A stretch of 64,000 nt of DNA, taken from assembly GCA_023511295.1 (NCBI GenBank), contig JAIMBT010000017.1, positions 1 through 64,000 of the forward strand. Direction: 5' to 3'. The translations under genes were made by a program, and so were the position numbers. The notes beneath the pieces were generated by a model. That model worked only from the letters and a program-made list of their open reading frames with translations. It was not told where the DNA came from and did no database searches. This stretch comes from Alicyclobacillus sp. GTDB taxonomy: Bacteria > Bacillota > Bacilli > Alicyclobacillales > Alicyclobacillaceae. How positions within the stretch are numbered: position 1 is the first letter of the stretch; every line of letters starts with the position of its first letter. Below are positions 24,842-34,045 of the stretch, in pieces.

Positions 24842-27800
24842 CTATATCTGCAGCAGCTCCCGCACGTCCTCTTCCGTCAGGGCCGTCAGGCCCTCGCTGC
24901 CGGCCTGGACGACCATGTCGATGAGGTCGCGCTTGTGTTTCTGTAGCTCGTACATCTTCTCCTCAATCGTCCCGCGCGTGACCATGCGCACCACTTGGAC
25001 GGTCTGTTTCTGGCCCAGGCGGTGCGCCCGGTCGGTTGCTTGCTGCTCGACGGCGGGGTTCCACCAGAGGTCGTAGAGAATCACCGTATCCGCGCCGGTC
25101 AGGTTCAGACCGGTACCGCCCGCTTTGAGCGAGATCAAGAAAACCGGGGTCGCCCCAGCGTTGAACTCCTGGCACAGGCGCAGGCGTTCCTTGGCGGGGG
25201 TCTCGCCGTCCAGGTAGAAATGCTCGATGCCGCGGGCGGCCAGGGCGTCGCGAATCAACTGGAGCATCGACGTGAACTGGGAGAAGATGAGCATGCGGTG
25301 GTTGCCCGCGATGGACTCATCCACGAGCTCCAACAACTGCTCGAATTTGCCGGATTCGCCGTTGTACCCTTCCACACACAGGGCGGGGTGGCAGCAGATT
25401 TGGCGCAGGCGCGTGAGGCCGGCGAGGATGCGCAGGCGCTCCTTCTGGAACCCGTCGCGGGCCAGGTTTTCGCGCGTCTCGCGCTGAAGGCGCGCGAGGT
25501 AGGCGAGGTACAGCTTCTTCTGGTCAGCGGTCAGCTCGGACGTGTGCAGGGTCTCAATCTTCTCCGGCAGCTCGGTCAGGACGTCCTGCTTCAGGCGGCG
25601 GAGGATGAACGGGCGGACGCGCTTGGCCACCTGTTCCTTGGACAAGGCGGCGAACGCCCGGTGGCTGCCGAGCAGCTCCGGGAAGACGGTGTGAAAGATG
25701 GACCACAGATCGTCCAGGGCGTTCTCCACAGGTGTGCCCGTCAGCGCGAAGCGGAAATCGCTCTCGATGTCGCGCGTCGCCTGGGCCGTCTGGGTCCCGT
25801 GGTTCTTGATGGCCTGCGCTTCGTCCAGGATGAGCGCACGAAACCGCCGGCTGGCATACGCGTCTGCGTCGCGGCGCAGCAGCGGGTACGAGGTGATGAG
25901 CACGTCATACGCGTCTGCTGCCGCGAGCAGCCGTTCACGGTCCTCGGCGCTGCCTGCAACCACCGCTGCCCGCAGACCCGGGGCGAACGTCTCCAGCTCG
26001 TGCAACCAGTTGTACGTCAGCGACGCCGGGCAGACGATGAGGGAGGGGGGGCCAGCGAGATCGGCCGTGCCTGAGGGTGCAGCGGCCGGCTTGTCCAGAA
26101 GCGTCGCTGCGCGCTCCTCCTTGTCTGACAACAGGAACGCGATGGTCTGAACCGTCTTGCCAAGGCCCATGTCGTCGGCCAGGATGCCGCCGAAGCCGTA
26201 CTGCGCGAGCGTCTTCATCCACTGGAACCCAAACACCTGGTAGCGGCGCAGGGTGGTCCGAAGGCCCTCCGGGATCTTCGCCTCGACGTTGTCCGGGTTG
26301 CGCAGGTTGTCCAGCCACTGACGCAGGTTCCGCCCGAGCTTGACGGCGGAGAGGGGGGCGGCATCCGAAGGCCCTTCGATCAGGGGCAGCGCGCGCAGGG
26401 CGGGCAGCCGCACCGACATCCCGCTGTCCGCGGCCGTGGCGGTCCGCTTCTTCTCCCGCAGGTCGCGCGGTTCCAACCCTAAGTTGGAGACCACTTTCGC
26501 CAACTCCGCGAACCCCTGGTTCTCGAGGGACACGAAGGACCCGTCGCGCAGCCGGTGGTACCGCCGCTTCTCGACGAGCGCCCACAGTACCGCGCGGACT
26601 TCGTCTTCGTCGAGATTGTCCATGTCAAACGAGACCTCCAGCCAGTTGGTCTGGCGGTCCAATTCCAAACGCGCCGACGGGCGGGCTGGTGGGCGGACTT
26701 TGCCGTCGACCCGCGACGTTGCGTACACCTCGGCCACGGCCTGGAGGTCTGGCAGGCGGTGGTACAAAAACTCGTAGATCTGCGCTTCGTCGAACAGCCA
26801 GAGTTCGCCGTCGCGCACCGCGAACTGGGCCTGCTCGAGCTGCTGGACAACCTGCATCTCCTTGGCGCTGTCCCGCACCAGGATGCGGTCTGCCGTTTCG
26901 CCGCCGACGTCGCCGTCCGCTGCACCGTCCGCGAACGGGTGGATAGCCAGCTCGCCGTAGACAAACGCCACCCGTGCCACCAAGGCGTCGTCGCGCCAGT
27001 CAAGGTACACCTTCGCCGTGAGCGGGACCTCAACCATCCGGTCTTCAATCCGTGGGTCGACCTCCACCTGCGCGGCCTGCCTGAGCGGCGGCAGCACGGT
27101 GCTGACGACCGCAGGGAGCGCCTCGTCTGGGATAGCGATGGCTTCGTCAGGGCTGTGGCGAAGAAGCCGCTGCAGCGCCAGCAGCCGTTCGAACGCGCCG
27201 CGGTCCATCGGGTAGATGGTGCCGTGGGCGAGGACCACGCCGTAGTGGGGGAGCACTTTTAGGTTGTCCAGCCCTTCAAACTGCAGCGCGTGATGACCGT
27301 TCGGGTGGGGCTCCAAGCGGGCCACGACCGGTGGCCGCTCTGCCGCCCGCAGAGGCTTCAGCAAACCGTAGGTTTCTACTACGGTGTGCGCCTGCAACAA
27401 CAGCGGGTACAGGGTGGCCCACATCTTCGGCGGGATGCTGAGGGTCCGGTCCTTGTCCAAGATGGTGGGCGTCGAATACGAATGGAGCAGGGTTTGGTAA
27501 TACGTTTCCTCCTGCATCGCCTCTATCAGGAGCCGGACAATCTCCCCGTCGATCTCGTTGAACCGATGCTGCCCCGGCGTATACGTGAACCGCGGCGTGA
27601 ACGCGTAGGGCCGGTCATCCGCGACCGCCCCGAGAAACTCGCGGATCTTCCGGACGACGTACGTCCGCTGGGGCCCGACCTTCATCGAGATGCCAATCAC
27701 ATCCCGGAAGGAGGGCACCGGGTGGCAGGACCATTCCACCACCAGGTCTTGCGGAGGGGATGCGCTCCGGCCGCTCGCGGCAGATGGGGCGGCGGCTTGC

Positions 27801-28261
27801 CCGCGAAACAGCTCCAGCAGTTGGGTCAACCGCGTTGAATCGGGTCTGCTGGAGGCGGGGACTGCTGCCGGCGCGGCTTCCGGCCATGCGTCGGCCGGCG
27901 GCGCTTCGGGGGCCGCTGCGGCCGCATCTGGGACCGTCTCGGACGTCGCCGCTGTCGCGGGGTCAGGCCTGAGGATGTGACCGTCCGCCACCTTCAACAG
28001 GACCGCCACCACGTGCTTGCAGCCGCCGGAATTCGCGAACGCCGGGCAGTCGCAGGTCGACCGCAGGACATCGCCGTCAATGTATACGTGGACCGTGTAC
28101 GCGCGCTGGCCACGGACCGTCGCCGTCCACGTGCGAAACTCCGCGTCGGTGGGCACAAGCAAGGACACCCGGCCCTGGTTGTAATACGCCCGGCCCCGTT
28201 CGTACAACGTGGTGCCGAGCGCCTCGCGAATGGCCGCGCGCGAAATGAGCCCTCGTGCCAT
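24842..28261 (-). CDS. SNF2-family DEAD/H-box helicase with SWIM zinc finger
   Basis: 1139 aa from the ATG at 28261 (GGGAGGA upstream on the minus strand); a further in-frame ATG at 28300 lacks a ribosome site. Order: N-terminal SWIM zinc finger (CDCPAFANSGGCKHVVAVLL, about residues 65-85), an Ala/Pro-rich linker, a long bacterial SNF2-associated region, then the SNF2 ATPase. ATPase motifs: ILADDMGLGKTVQTIAFLLS (Walker A), LILDEAQAIKN (Walker B), FALTGTPVENALDDLW, and motif VI RAHRLGQKQTVQVVRMVTRG. Such proteins translocate on DNA and are linked to repair or transcription recycling (HepA/RapA relatives). It stands alone with its own promoter and does not look like part of a defence cluster. 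Confidence 0.93.
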   Translation of the reverse strand: MARGLISRAAIREALGTTLYERGRAYYNQGRVSLLVPTDAEFRTWTATVRGQRAYTVHVYIDGDVLRSTCDCPAFANSGGCKHVVAVLLKVADGHILRPDPATAATSETVPDAAAAAPEAPPADAWPEAAPAAVPASSRPDSTRLTQLLELFRGQAAAPSAASGRSASPPQDLVVEWSCHPVPSFRDVIGISMKVGPQRTYVVRKIREFLGAVADDRPYAFTPRFTYTPGQHRFNEIDGEIVRLLIEAMQEETYYQTLLHSYSTPTILDKDRTLSIPPKMWATLYPLLLQAHTVVETYGLLKPLRAAERPPVVARLEPHPNGHHALQFEGLDNLKVLPHYGVVLAHGTIYPMDRGAFERLLALQRLLRHSPDEAIAIPDEALPAVVSTVLPPLRQAAQVEVDPRIEDRMVEVPLTAKVYLDWRDDALVARVAFVYGELAIHPFADGAADGDVGGETADRILVRDSAKEMQVVQQLEQAQFAVRDGELWLFDEAQIYEFLYHRLPDLQAVAEVYATSRVDGKVRPPARPSARLELDRQTNWLEVSFDMDNLDEDEVRAVLWALVEKRRYHRLRDGSFVSLENQGFAELAKVVSNLGLEPRDLREKKRTATAADSGMSVRLPALRALPLIEGPSDAAPLSAVKLGRNLRQWLDNLRNPDNVEAKIPEGLRTTLRRYQVFGFQWMKTLAQYGFGGILADDMGLGKTVQTIAFLLSDKEERAATLLDKPAAAPSGTADLAGPPSLIVCPASLTYNWLHELETFAPGLRAAVVAGSAEDRERLLAAADAYDVLITSYPLLRRDADAYASRRFRALILDEAQAIKNHGTQTAQATRDIESDFRFALTGTPVENALDDLWSIFHTVFPELLGSHRAFAALSKEQVAKRVRPFILRRLKQDVLTELPEKIETLHTSELTADQKKLYLAYLARLQRETRENLARDGFQKERLRILAGLTRLRQICCHPALCVEGYNGESGKFEQLLELVDESIAGNHRMLIFSQFTSMLQLIRDALAARGIEHFYLDGETPAKERLRLCQEFNAGATPVFLISLKAGGTGLNLTGADTVILYDLWWNPAVEQQATDRAHRLGQKQTVQVVRMVTRGTIEEKMYELQKHKRDLIDMVVQAGSEGLTALTEEDVRELLQI

Positions 28262-28327
28262 GCCGAATCCTCCCGCATCCTGTCCGGGCCGTCCCGCCAT
28301 GCGGACAGGTCCGATCTCTACGTCTCT

Positions 28328-28356
28328 ATGATACGAGAGATGGCCGGTCCTGTCGA
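28328..28356 (-). promoter_or_regulatory. Promoter of the SNF2 helicase gene
   Basis: On the minus strand: TCGACA (28356-28351), 17 bp, TATCAT (28333-28328), each 5 of 6 to consensus. In the leader, CCTGTCC (28279-28285) and GGACAGG (28303-28309) form an inverted repeat. Confidence 0.65.
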
Positions 28357-28380
28357 AGGGGCCCGCGCGGACGGCGGGGC

Positions 28381-29562
28381 CTACACCTTGCTCGTGCCGG
28401 GAACCACCGCGTTGTTGGGGCTGGTTTGCGTCTTCGGTTCGCTGGACTTCGCCGTGCTTGGCGTTCTGTTCGTTGTCGATCCCGCTGTGCCACCGGCTCT
28501 GCCGGCCTGGTTCACATGGCCAGTGCCGCCAGGGTGACCGGCTTTCTCGGTGCGGTGCGGCATGCGGTAGATGCCGGTCGGCGGGTTGGCGGTGTCGATG
28601 ATGGCTTGAACGGCTTCCGCCGGCGTGATGTAGGGCCGGCCGATGTCAATCCGATGCAGGTAATCGTGGTTCGAGTACGGTGAGACGTAGCCGTTGTTGG
28701 TCGTGAACAGGAACTGGTACCCCGCCTTGTTTGCGATGTAGGTGGCCATCGGCGTGCCGTACCCGTACGGCCACGCGAACTCCGTCACCGGATGGCCCGT
28801 CACCCGGCTCAGCTCGGTGCGCGCCTGTACAAAGTCGCTGTACACGCGGTGATAGTACTGGCTCGGCGTCTCCAGCTTGCCGTCCACCACAATGCGGGTA
28901 TCGAAGACCGGCGTGAGTTTTCCGTTGGGACCTTTCACCTCGTAGTGCGACTGATAGGTGTGGCTTTCGAACACCATGCCGTCGTGGGCCATCTGCTGAA
29001 TTTGGTACAACTTCAGGAATTCGCCGTGGATCTTCGAGTCCATGGACCCGACGATATCGAAGAACGTCCCCTGCATCTCGTGCTGAACCAGCGCGGGCAG
29101 GGCGTACGTGTACATGTCGCGGTAACCGTCGTCGAACGTCAGCAGCACGGCATTCGGCGGGACCGACCCGCGGTGATCTAGAAAGTTGATGAACTGCTGG
29201 TTCGTGATGACGTTGAAATGCTCGTGAATCGCGTTGAGGTCCGCGTCAAACTGTTGCGGCGTGATGACAAAGGACGAGTACACGCGCGGCGAGATGTCGT
29301 GAAACGTGACCACAACGACTTTGTTCCGATAATACACCTGATGACTCAGGTCTACGTTCAGGTGGTGCATATCCAGCGGCTGCACGTTGACGACCGGATT
29401 GGGGCTGCTGGACGACCGGTGCACGGCAACCGCCACGGCCTGTGGCGGGAGGGTCTTCGGTTTCGCGGCCGTCGTCTGCTGATTCGGTGCGCAACCTGTG
29501 ATGCTGGCGATGAGGGCGCCAACCCCCAAGATTCCGGTGAAGACTCGATGGGCGCGCTTCAT
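28381..29562 (-). CDS. Polysaccharide deacetylase lipoprotein (NodB domain)
   Basis: 393 aa from the ATG at 29562 (CAGGGGG upstream). Lipoprotein signal MKRAHRVFTGILGVGALIAS followed by ITGC (Cys24). The NodB homology domain has VVTFHDISPR, the metal-binding LLTFDDGYRDMYTYALPAL, the H-[ST]-x-x-[ST]-H motif in FESHTYQSHY, and FAWPYGYG. All catalytic motifs are intact, so it should be an extracellular, membrane-tethered, zinc-type de-N-acetylase of peptidoglycan or an exopolysaccharide (PgaB/IcaB-like in layout). The C-terminus is low-complexity (Gly/Thr/Ser/Pro). It precedes the helicase on the same strand, but the helicase has its own promoter. Confidence 0.9.
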   Translation of the reverse strand: MKRAHRVFTGILGVGALIASITGCAPNQQTTAAKPKTLPPQAVAVAVHRSSSSPNPVVNVQPLDMHHLNVDLSHQVYYRNKVVVVTFHDISPRVYSSFVITPQQFDADLNAIHEHFNVITNQQFINFLDHRGSVPPNAVLLTFDDGYRDMYTYALPALVQHEMQGTFFDIVGSMDSKIHGEFLKLYQIQQMAHDGMVFESHTYQSHYEVKGPNGKLTPVFDTRIVVDGKLETPSQYYHRVYSDFVQARTELSRVTGHPVTEFAWPYGYGTPMATYIANKAGYQFLFTTNNGYVSPYSNHDYLHRIDIGRPYITPAEAVQAIIDTANPPTGIYRMPHRTEKAGHPGGTGHVNQAGRAGGTAGSTTNRTPSTAKSSEPKTQTSPNNAVVPGTSKV

Positions 29563-30033
29563 GCGGTACACCCCCTGACGTCGATGGTGATGATGAGTGA
29601 GTATAAGACGGAACTGTGAAGACTGTTTCAACGGAGTTTGAACCTTTCATCACAAGTCGCGAAGGATGGAGACGGCCGCGGTGGACGCTCATAAGAAATC
29701 CTGATAGCGCTTTCTGGTTTCGCGGCGTCCATTCCGCTTGGCACAAGGCGCTGTCCCGTCCATTTCGCGCGCCGCACCGCCTCCAGATGGTTCACAGCCG
29801 CGCGTTGTCCGACGTAAAACCAACTATTTCGATAAAATTTGTTTGTTGACCGGTGCGAACCGCGTCTGATAGTCTGGCAACGGAGCTTCATGCCCTGATA
29901 GGTTTGAACGAAAATGAACGTAAAAGGGGCGGGTTTCAGGCTTCGAAGCGAGAGACTGCAGCGAGCGAGGCTGCGTGCGGACCGCAAGGTAACCGCTTAC
30001 CCGTACATGCTATATCGAAAGGAGATGAACTGG
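29563..30033. other. Divergent intergenic region with candidate symporter promoter
   Basis: No gene supported. A candidate promoter for the rightward symporter is TTGACC (29846-29851), 16 bp, GATAGT (29868-29873). The long leader 29880-30033 is rich in short complementary stretches (CTGCAGCGAGCGAGGCTGCG near 29957), but I recognise no riboswitch class or T-box. No good promoter was found for the leftward deacetylase. Confidence 0.4.
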
Positions 30034-31305
30034 TTGAGCAAAAAGCTCGCGCTGTACATTTTCGCTGGACTCATCCTCGGCGCCATCGTGGGACTCATCT
30101 TCCCATCGTTCGGCGTCGCCATCCAGCCGATTGGGAAGATCTTTCTAAACCTCATCGAGATGGTTGTCATCCCACTGGTGTTCTCGACGCTGGTGGTGGG
30201 CGCCTCCGGGATTGCGGACCTGAAGCGCATGGGGCGCATCGGCCTGAAAACCATCATCTGGTTTGAGGTCATCACCACCATCATTCTCGTCATCGGCCTC
30301 TTGCTGGCCAACCTGTTCCACCCCGGCACGGGTGTGCAGTTGCAGCATGCGCACGTCGGGGACTACAGTGCGGCGAAGGGCCAGAAGATCGACATCGTGT
30401 CGATGCTCGTCAACATCCCGCCGTCCAACGTGTTCCAGGCGCTCTCCAGCGACTCGATGCTGTCTATCGTGTTCTTCGCGACCATGCTCGGCTTGGCGGT
30501 TGCGACCGTCGCAGGGGATGCGGGCAAGTCCGTCATCCGCTTCTTCGAAGGCATCTCGCAGGCGACGTTCACCCTCATCCGCTGGGTGATGCACACGGCG
30601 CCCATCGGCGTATTTGCCCTGTCGGCGTATGCGGCTGGGAAGTACGGGGTTCAGGTGTTCCTGCCGCTCGCCAAGGTGATTGGCGTCACCTACCTGGGCC
30701 TGGCGATTGTCATCTTTGTGCTGTTCCCACTCGTCTGCCGCTTCATCCTGCACGTTCCGTTCTTCAAGGTGTTCTGGGGTATCATGGACTTGTTCCTGAT
30801 TGCGTTCTCGACGACGAGTTCGGAGGCTGTGATGCCGCAGCTCATCTCATTTGCAGAGGAGATTGGCGTGCCGAAGGCCATCTCGTCGTTTGTCATCCCG
30901 CTGGGACTCTCGTGGAACGACGATGGGACCAGCCTGTACTTGTCCGTCGCGGCGATGTTCGTGGCGCAGATGGGTGGCCTGCACTTGTCCATCGGCCAGG
31001 AGGTCACGATGATCTTGATGCTCATCCTGACCTCGAAAGGCATGGCGGGCGTGCCGATGGCTGGTTTCGTCGTCCTGCTCACAACCGCGACCGCGGTCGG
31101 ATTGCCGCTGCAGGGTGTGGCGCTGCTGGCTGCCATTGACCGCGTGCTCGATATGGCGCGCACGGCCGTCAACGTGATTGGCCATCCGGTCGCGGCGATT
31201 GCGGTGGCGAAGTGGGAGAAGGAGTTTGACGAGCGTAAGCTGCGCGCGTACTTCGAGCGGCGGCGAGGCGCTGAGCCAAGCGCGTCCGGCACCTCGGTGT
31301 CGTAA
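30034..31305 (+). CDS. Dicarboxylate/amino acid:cation symporter (DctA/GltP family)
   Basis: 423 aa. The TTG at 30034 is chosen because AAAGGAG (30018-30024) is then 9 nt upstream; an ATG at 30025 abuts the ribosome site. About eight membrane helices plus two re-entrant loops. Family motifs: IFLNLIEMVVIPLVFSTLVV, the Ser-rich hairpin FSTTSSEAVMPQL and GLSWNDDGTSLYLSVAAMFV. The normal family form of the latter is SxNxDGTxxY, so the site is nearly intact. Imports aspartate, glutamate, fumarate or succinate with cations. The following LysR, aspartase and racemase genes make aspartate or fumarate the probable substrate. Confidence 0.9.
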   Translation: MSKKLALYIFAGLILGAIVGLIFPSFGVAIQPIGKIFLNLIEMVVIPLVFSTLVVGASGIADLKRMGRIGLKTIIWFEVITTIILVIGLLLANLFHPGTGVQLQHAHVGDYSAAKGQKIDIVSMLVNIPPSNVFQALSSDSMLSIVFFATMLGLAVATVAGDAGKSVIRFFEGISQATFTLIRWVMHTAPIGVFALSAYAAGKYGVQVFLPLAKVIGVTYLGLAIVIFVLFPLVCRFILHVPFFKVFWGIMDLFLIAFSTTSSEAVMPQLISFAEEIGVPKAISSFVIPLGLSWNDDGTSLYLSVAAMFVAQMGGLHLSIGQEVTMILMLILTSKGMAGVPMAGFVVLLTTATAVGLPLQGVALLAAIDRVLDMARTAVNVIGHPVAAIAVAKWEKEFDERKLRAYFERRRGAEPSASGTSVS

Positions 31306-31341
31306 GGTCGGCCGCCCCGAAACGTACGCGAGCTCGGTTGT

Positions 31342-31391
31342 ACCGGCGTGATGGGGCGCATGGTGGGGCTGCACCGGCGTGATGGAGCGCA
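31342..31391 (+). repeat. 19-bp direct repeat, 31 bp apart
   Basis: ACCGGCGTGATGGGGCGCA (31342-31360) recurs as ACCGGCGTGATGGAGCGCA (31373-31391) with one mismatch. It lies between the symporter stop and the lysR-type start. Thirty-one bp is about three helical turns, so it could be a tandem protein-binding site or a small duplication. Confidence 0.5.
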
Positions 31392-31499
31392 CTGATGAAC
31401 TGGAAACAAACGGACAAGCTGTGGACAGGCACCCATGTGCGGGGTCTGTCCACGGTTGCATTGGGTGCAGAGGATGCGAAGAAGGCAGGTCGATGGGCC

Positions 31500-32363
31500 G
31501 TGAACATTGAGAACATGGAGGCGTTCGTATACGTCTGCCACCTCGGGAGCTTCAGCAAGGCGGCGGAGGCGCTGTTTCTGACACAGCCGGCCGTGACCGC
31601 GCGGATTCAGTCGCTGGAGCGAGACCTTGGGACGAGGCTGTTCCACCGCAACCGCGCGAAGGTGACGCTGACGCCGGAGGGGGAGTCGTTCTTCCCGTAC
31701 GCGCAGCACATCCTGCAGGCGTATCAGGCCGCCAAGCTGAAACTCCAGGATGAGCTGAAGGCGCCGAAGGAGCTTCGGATTGGCTGCGCGACCTCCATCG
31801 CCAACTACCTCATCCCGGAACTGCTTCCCGCGTTCCACCGGAGGTTCCCGGCTGTCCGCACGCGGGTCCTGACCGGCCACTCCAATGACATCCTCGTTAA
31901 GGTGCTCAACGGTGAGGTGGACTTCGGCATTGTGCGGACGGTCACACACCCAAAGGTGGAGTCGCTGTTGTTCCGGACGGACCCCATCGGTCTCTTCGTC
32001 CCACCGGGCCACCCGTTTCTGTCTGGCGGCAGCGTGACGATTGAACAAGTCGCTGTCGAGCCCCTCATCTTCTTTGACTACGGGTCGATGGATTGGCTCA
32101 TGATTCAGCGCATGTTCACGTCGAAGGGCTTGCAACCGAACATCGTCTTTGAAGTGGACAGCATGGAGACAGCGAAGCGTTCCGTCATGCACGGCGCGGG
32201 CATCAGCTTCCTCCCGTTCCACTGCGCGCAGCAAGAGCTGGAACAGCAGCACCTGTTCCACGTCCCACTCTCGCCGCCGGTGGAGATCTCCATCCGCATG
32301 GACTTCATCTATCTGCGCGATACGGTGCACTCGCCGTTCCTGAAGTTCTTCGCGGGGGCCTGA
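31500..32363 (+). CDS. LysR-family transcriptional regulator
   Basis: 287 aa from a GTG at 31500, giving the typical LysR N-terminus MNIENMEAFVYVCHLGSFSK. Longer frames to 31395 add residues with no family character. The helix-turn-helix is GSFSKAAEALFLTQPAVTAR; an effector-binding domain follows (ELRIGCATSIANYLIPELLP onward). It lies between the symporter and aspartase genes on the same strand, so it probably controls one or both in response to a dicarboxylate or aspartate (inference). The ribosome site is weak (GGCAGG). Confidence 0.88.
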   Translation: MNIENMEAFVYVCHLGSFSKAAEALFLTQPAVTARIQSLERDLGTRLFHRNRAKVTLTPEGESFFPYAQHILQAYQAAKLKLQDELKAPKELRIGCATSIANYLIPELLPAFHRRFPAVRTRVLTGHSNDILVKVLNGEVDFGIVRTVTHPKVESLLFRTDPIGLFVPPGHPFLSGGSVTIEQVAVEPLIFFDYGSMDWLMIQRMFTSKGLQPNIVFEVDSMETAKRSVMHGAGISFLPFHCAQQELEQQHLFHVPLSPPVEISIRMDFIYLRDTVHSPFLKFFAGA

Positions 32364-32459
32364 CGCTTCGCGCTGCGGCTGGTTCGATTTTGTCGATAGC
32401 CGTTATAAAGCCTTTCAATCATCCCTCCGAATCGACGGCGCTATAATCGGTGCAGACCG

Positions 32460-32480
32460 CGGCCGGCAAGGTGCCGGCCG
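32460..32480 (+). other. GC-rich perfect hairpin in the aspartase leader
   Basis: CGGCCGGC-AAGGT-GCCGGCCG: 8-bp stem, 5-nt loop, no U run. It follows a TATAAT (32442-32447) that lacks a clear -35, so the -10 may need an activator such as the upstream LysR protein. The hairpin would lie in the 5' leader of the aspartase mRNA. Confidence 0.4.
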
Positions 32481-32570
32481 GGCGAAGTGCCGACCGCGTA
32501 TGGCTGACGGCAGCCCAAACAGAGGCCGCCTCTACGAAACGGCGCGGCGAGACGGGAGGACATCCACATC

Positions 32571-33995
32571 ATGCAGGCACAACAGGTGCGCATTGAACAC
32601 GACTTTCTCGGCGACCGGGAGGTCCCAGACGCTTGTTACTACGGGGTGCAGACGCTGCGGGCGCTGCAGAACTTCCCCATCACCGGGTACCGCATGCCGC
32701 CAGAGCTCATCCGCGCCATCGCCACGGTGAAGAAGTGCGCGGCGCTCGCCAACATGGAGATTGGGCGCTTGGACGAGCGCATTGCGAAGGCCATCGTCGC
32801 GGCGGCGGAAGAGATTATCGAAGGGAAGCTGCACGACCAGTTCCTGGTCGATCCCATTCAAGGCGGCGCAGGCACGTCGTTCAACATGAACGCCAACGAA
32901 GTGATTGCGAACCGCGCGCTGGAGCTGCTCGGCGAAGCGAAGGGGAACTACCGCGTCATCAGTCCGAACTCGCATGTGAACATGGCACAGTCGACGAACG
33001 ACGCGTTTCCGACCTCGATTCACCTCGCAGTGCTCGCACAACTCTCCGGCTTGCTCGAGGTGCTCCGCGGGTTAGCGGCCGCGTTCCGCGCGAAGGCCGA
33101 GGCGTTTGCGGACGTCATCAAGATGGGTCGCACGCATTTGCAGGACGCGGTGCCCATCCGGATGGGACAAGAGTTCGAGGCGTACGCGCGGGTGCTCGAG
33201 CGGGATATCGAGCGGATTGAGCGGTCGAAACAGGGGCTCTACGAAATCAACATGGGCGCCACGGCGGTGGGCACAGGGCTCAATGCCGACCCGGTGTACA
33301 TGCGGCGGGTGGTTGAGCTGCTGGTGGAGACGACGGGCTATCCGCTCTGCAGCGCCGGCCACCTCGTCGACGCGACGCAGAACACGGACGCTTACACGGA
33401 GGTCTCGGCGGCGCTGCGAATTTGCATGACCAACATGTCCAAGGTCGCGAACGACCTGCGCCTGATGGCGTCCGGCCCGCGCGCGGGGCTGGCGGAGATT
33501 CGCTTGCCGGCTCGCCAGCCGGGGTCTTCCATCATGCCGGGGAAAGTGAACCCCGTGATGGCGGAGGTGGTGAACCAGGTCGCATTCCAAGTGATTGGCA
33601 ACGACCACACCATCACCCTGGCATCGGAAGCCGGCCAGCTGGAGCTGAACGTGATGGAACCCGTGTTGGTGTTCAACCTGCTCCAATCCATCACCATCAT
33701 GACGAACGTGCTTCGGTCTTTCACCGAGTACTGTGTGAAGGGCATCGAGCCGAACCGGGAGCAGTGCAAAGCGTACGTGGACCGGAGTGTTGGGGTCGTC
33801 ACGGCACTCAGCCCGCACATCGGCTACGAGGCGGCGGCGCGGCTGGCGCAGGAGGCGCTGGCGACGGGCAGGCCGCTGCGGGAGCTGTGCGTGGAGGAAC
33901 ACATCCTGACGGAGGCGCAGCTAGATTGCATCCTAGATCCCTACGAGATGACCCGCCCGGGCATCGCCGGGGCCGCAGCGCCGGTGCGGGCGTAA
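32571..33995 (+). CDS. aspA: Aspartate ammonia-lyase
   Basis: 474 aa, ATG after GGGAGGACA. The fumarase/aspartase superfamily signature GSSIMPGKVNPVMAE is near residue 319, with MNANEVIANRALELLG, NSHVNMAQSTNDAFPTSIHL and KMGRTHLQDAVPIRMGQE also present. N-terminus RIEHDFLGDREVPDACYYGV is of the aspartase type and not class II fumarase. It catalyses L-aspartate to fumarate plus ammonia, reversibly, as a cytosolic tetramer. The next gene is an Asp/Glu racemase, so D-aspartate could be channelled into this reaction. The C-terminus is slightly long and Ala/Pro-rich. Confidence 0.94.
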   Translation: MQAQQVRIEHDFLGDREVPDACYYGVQTLRALQNFPITGYRMPPELIRAIATVKKCAALANMEIGRLDERIAKAIVAAAEEIIEGKLHDQFLVDPIQGGAGTSFNMNANEVIANRALELLGEAKGNYRVISPNSHVNMAQSTNDAFPTSIHLAVLAQLSGLLEVLRGLAAAFRAKAEAFADVIKMGRTHLQDAVPIRMGQEFEAYARVLERDIERIERSKQGLYEINMGATAVGTGLNADPVYMRRVVELLVETTGYPLCSAGHLVDATQNTDAYTEVSAALRICMTNMSKVANDLRLMASGPRAGLAEIRLPARQPGSSIMPGKVNPVMAEVVNQVAFQVIGNDHTITLASEAGQLELNVMEPVLVFNLLQSITIMTNVLRSFTEYCVKGIEPNREQCKAYVDRSVGVVTALSPHIGYEAAARLAQEALATGRPLRELCVEEHILTEAQLDCILDPYEMTRPGIAGAAAPVRA

Positions 33996-34045
33996 GCGGC
34001 CTCCACCCATCCGCAGGAGGCGTGCGACAGCGAGGAGTGGACACC

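Noticed and set aside
24995-26074. Plus-strand open frame opposite the SNF2 helicase
   Set aside because: Low-complexity Arg/Ala/Gln-rich translation; the helicase motifs on the minus strand are complete.
24842-29562. Helicase plus deacetylase as a defence system
   Set aside because: The SNF2/SWIM protein is a common stand-alone bacterial form, has its own promoter, and the neighbour is a cell-envelope enzyme; no nuclease or methylase is nearby.
29880-30033. Riboswitch or T-box in the symporter leader
   Set aside because: Short complementary stretches exist but no conserved core of a known class could be found.
32448-32570. T-box leader before aspartase
   Set aside because: No T-box core sequence, no specifier-loop arrangement and no terminator/antiterminator pair.
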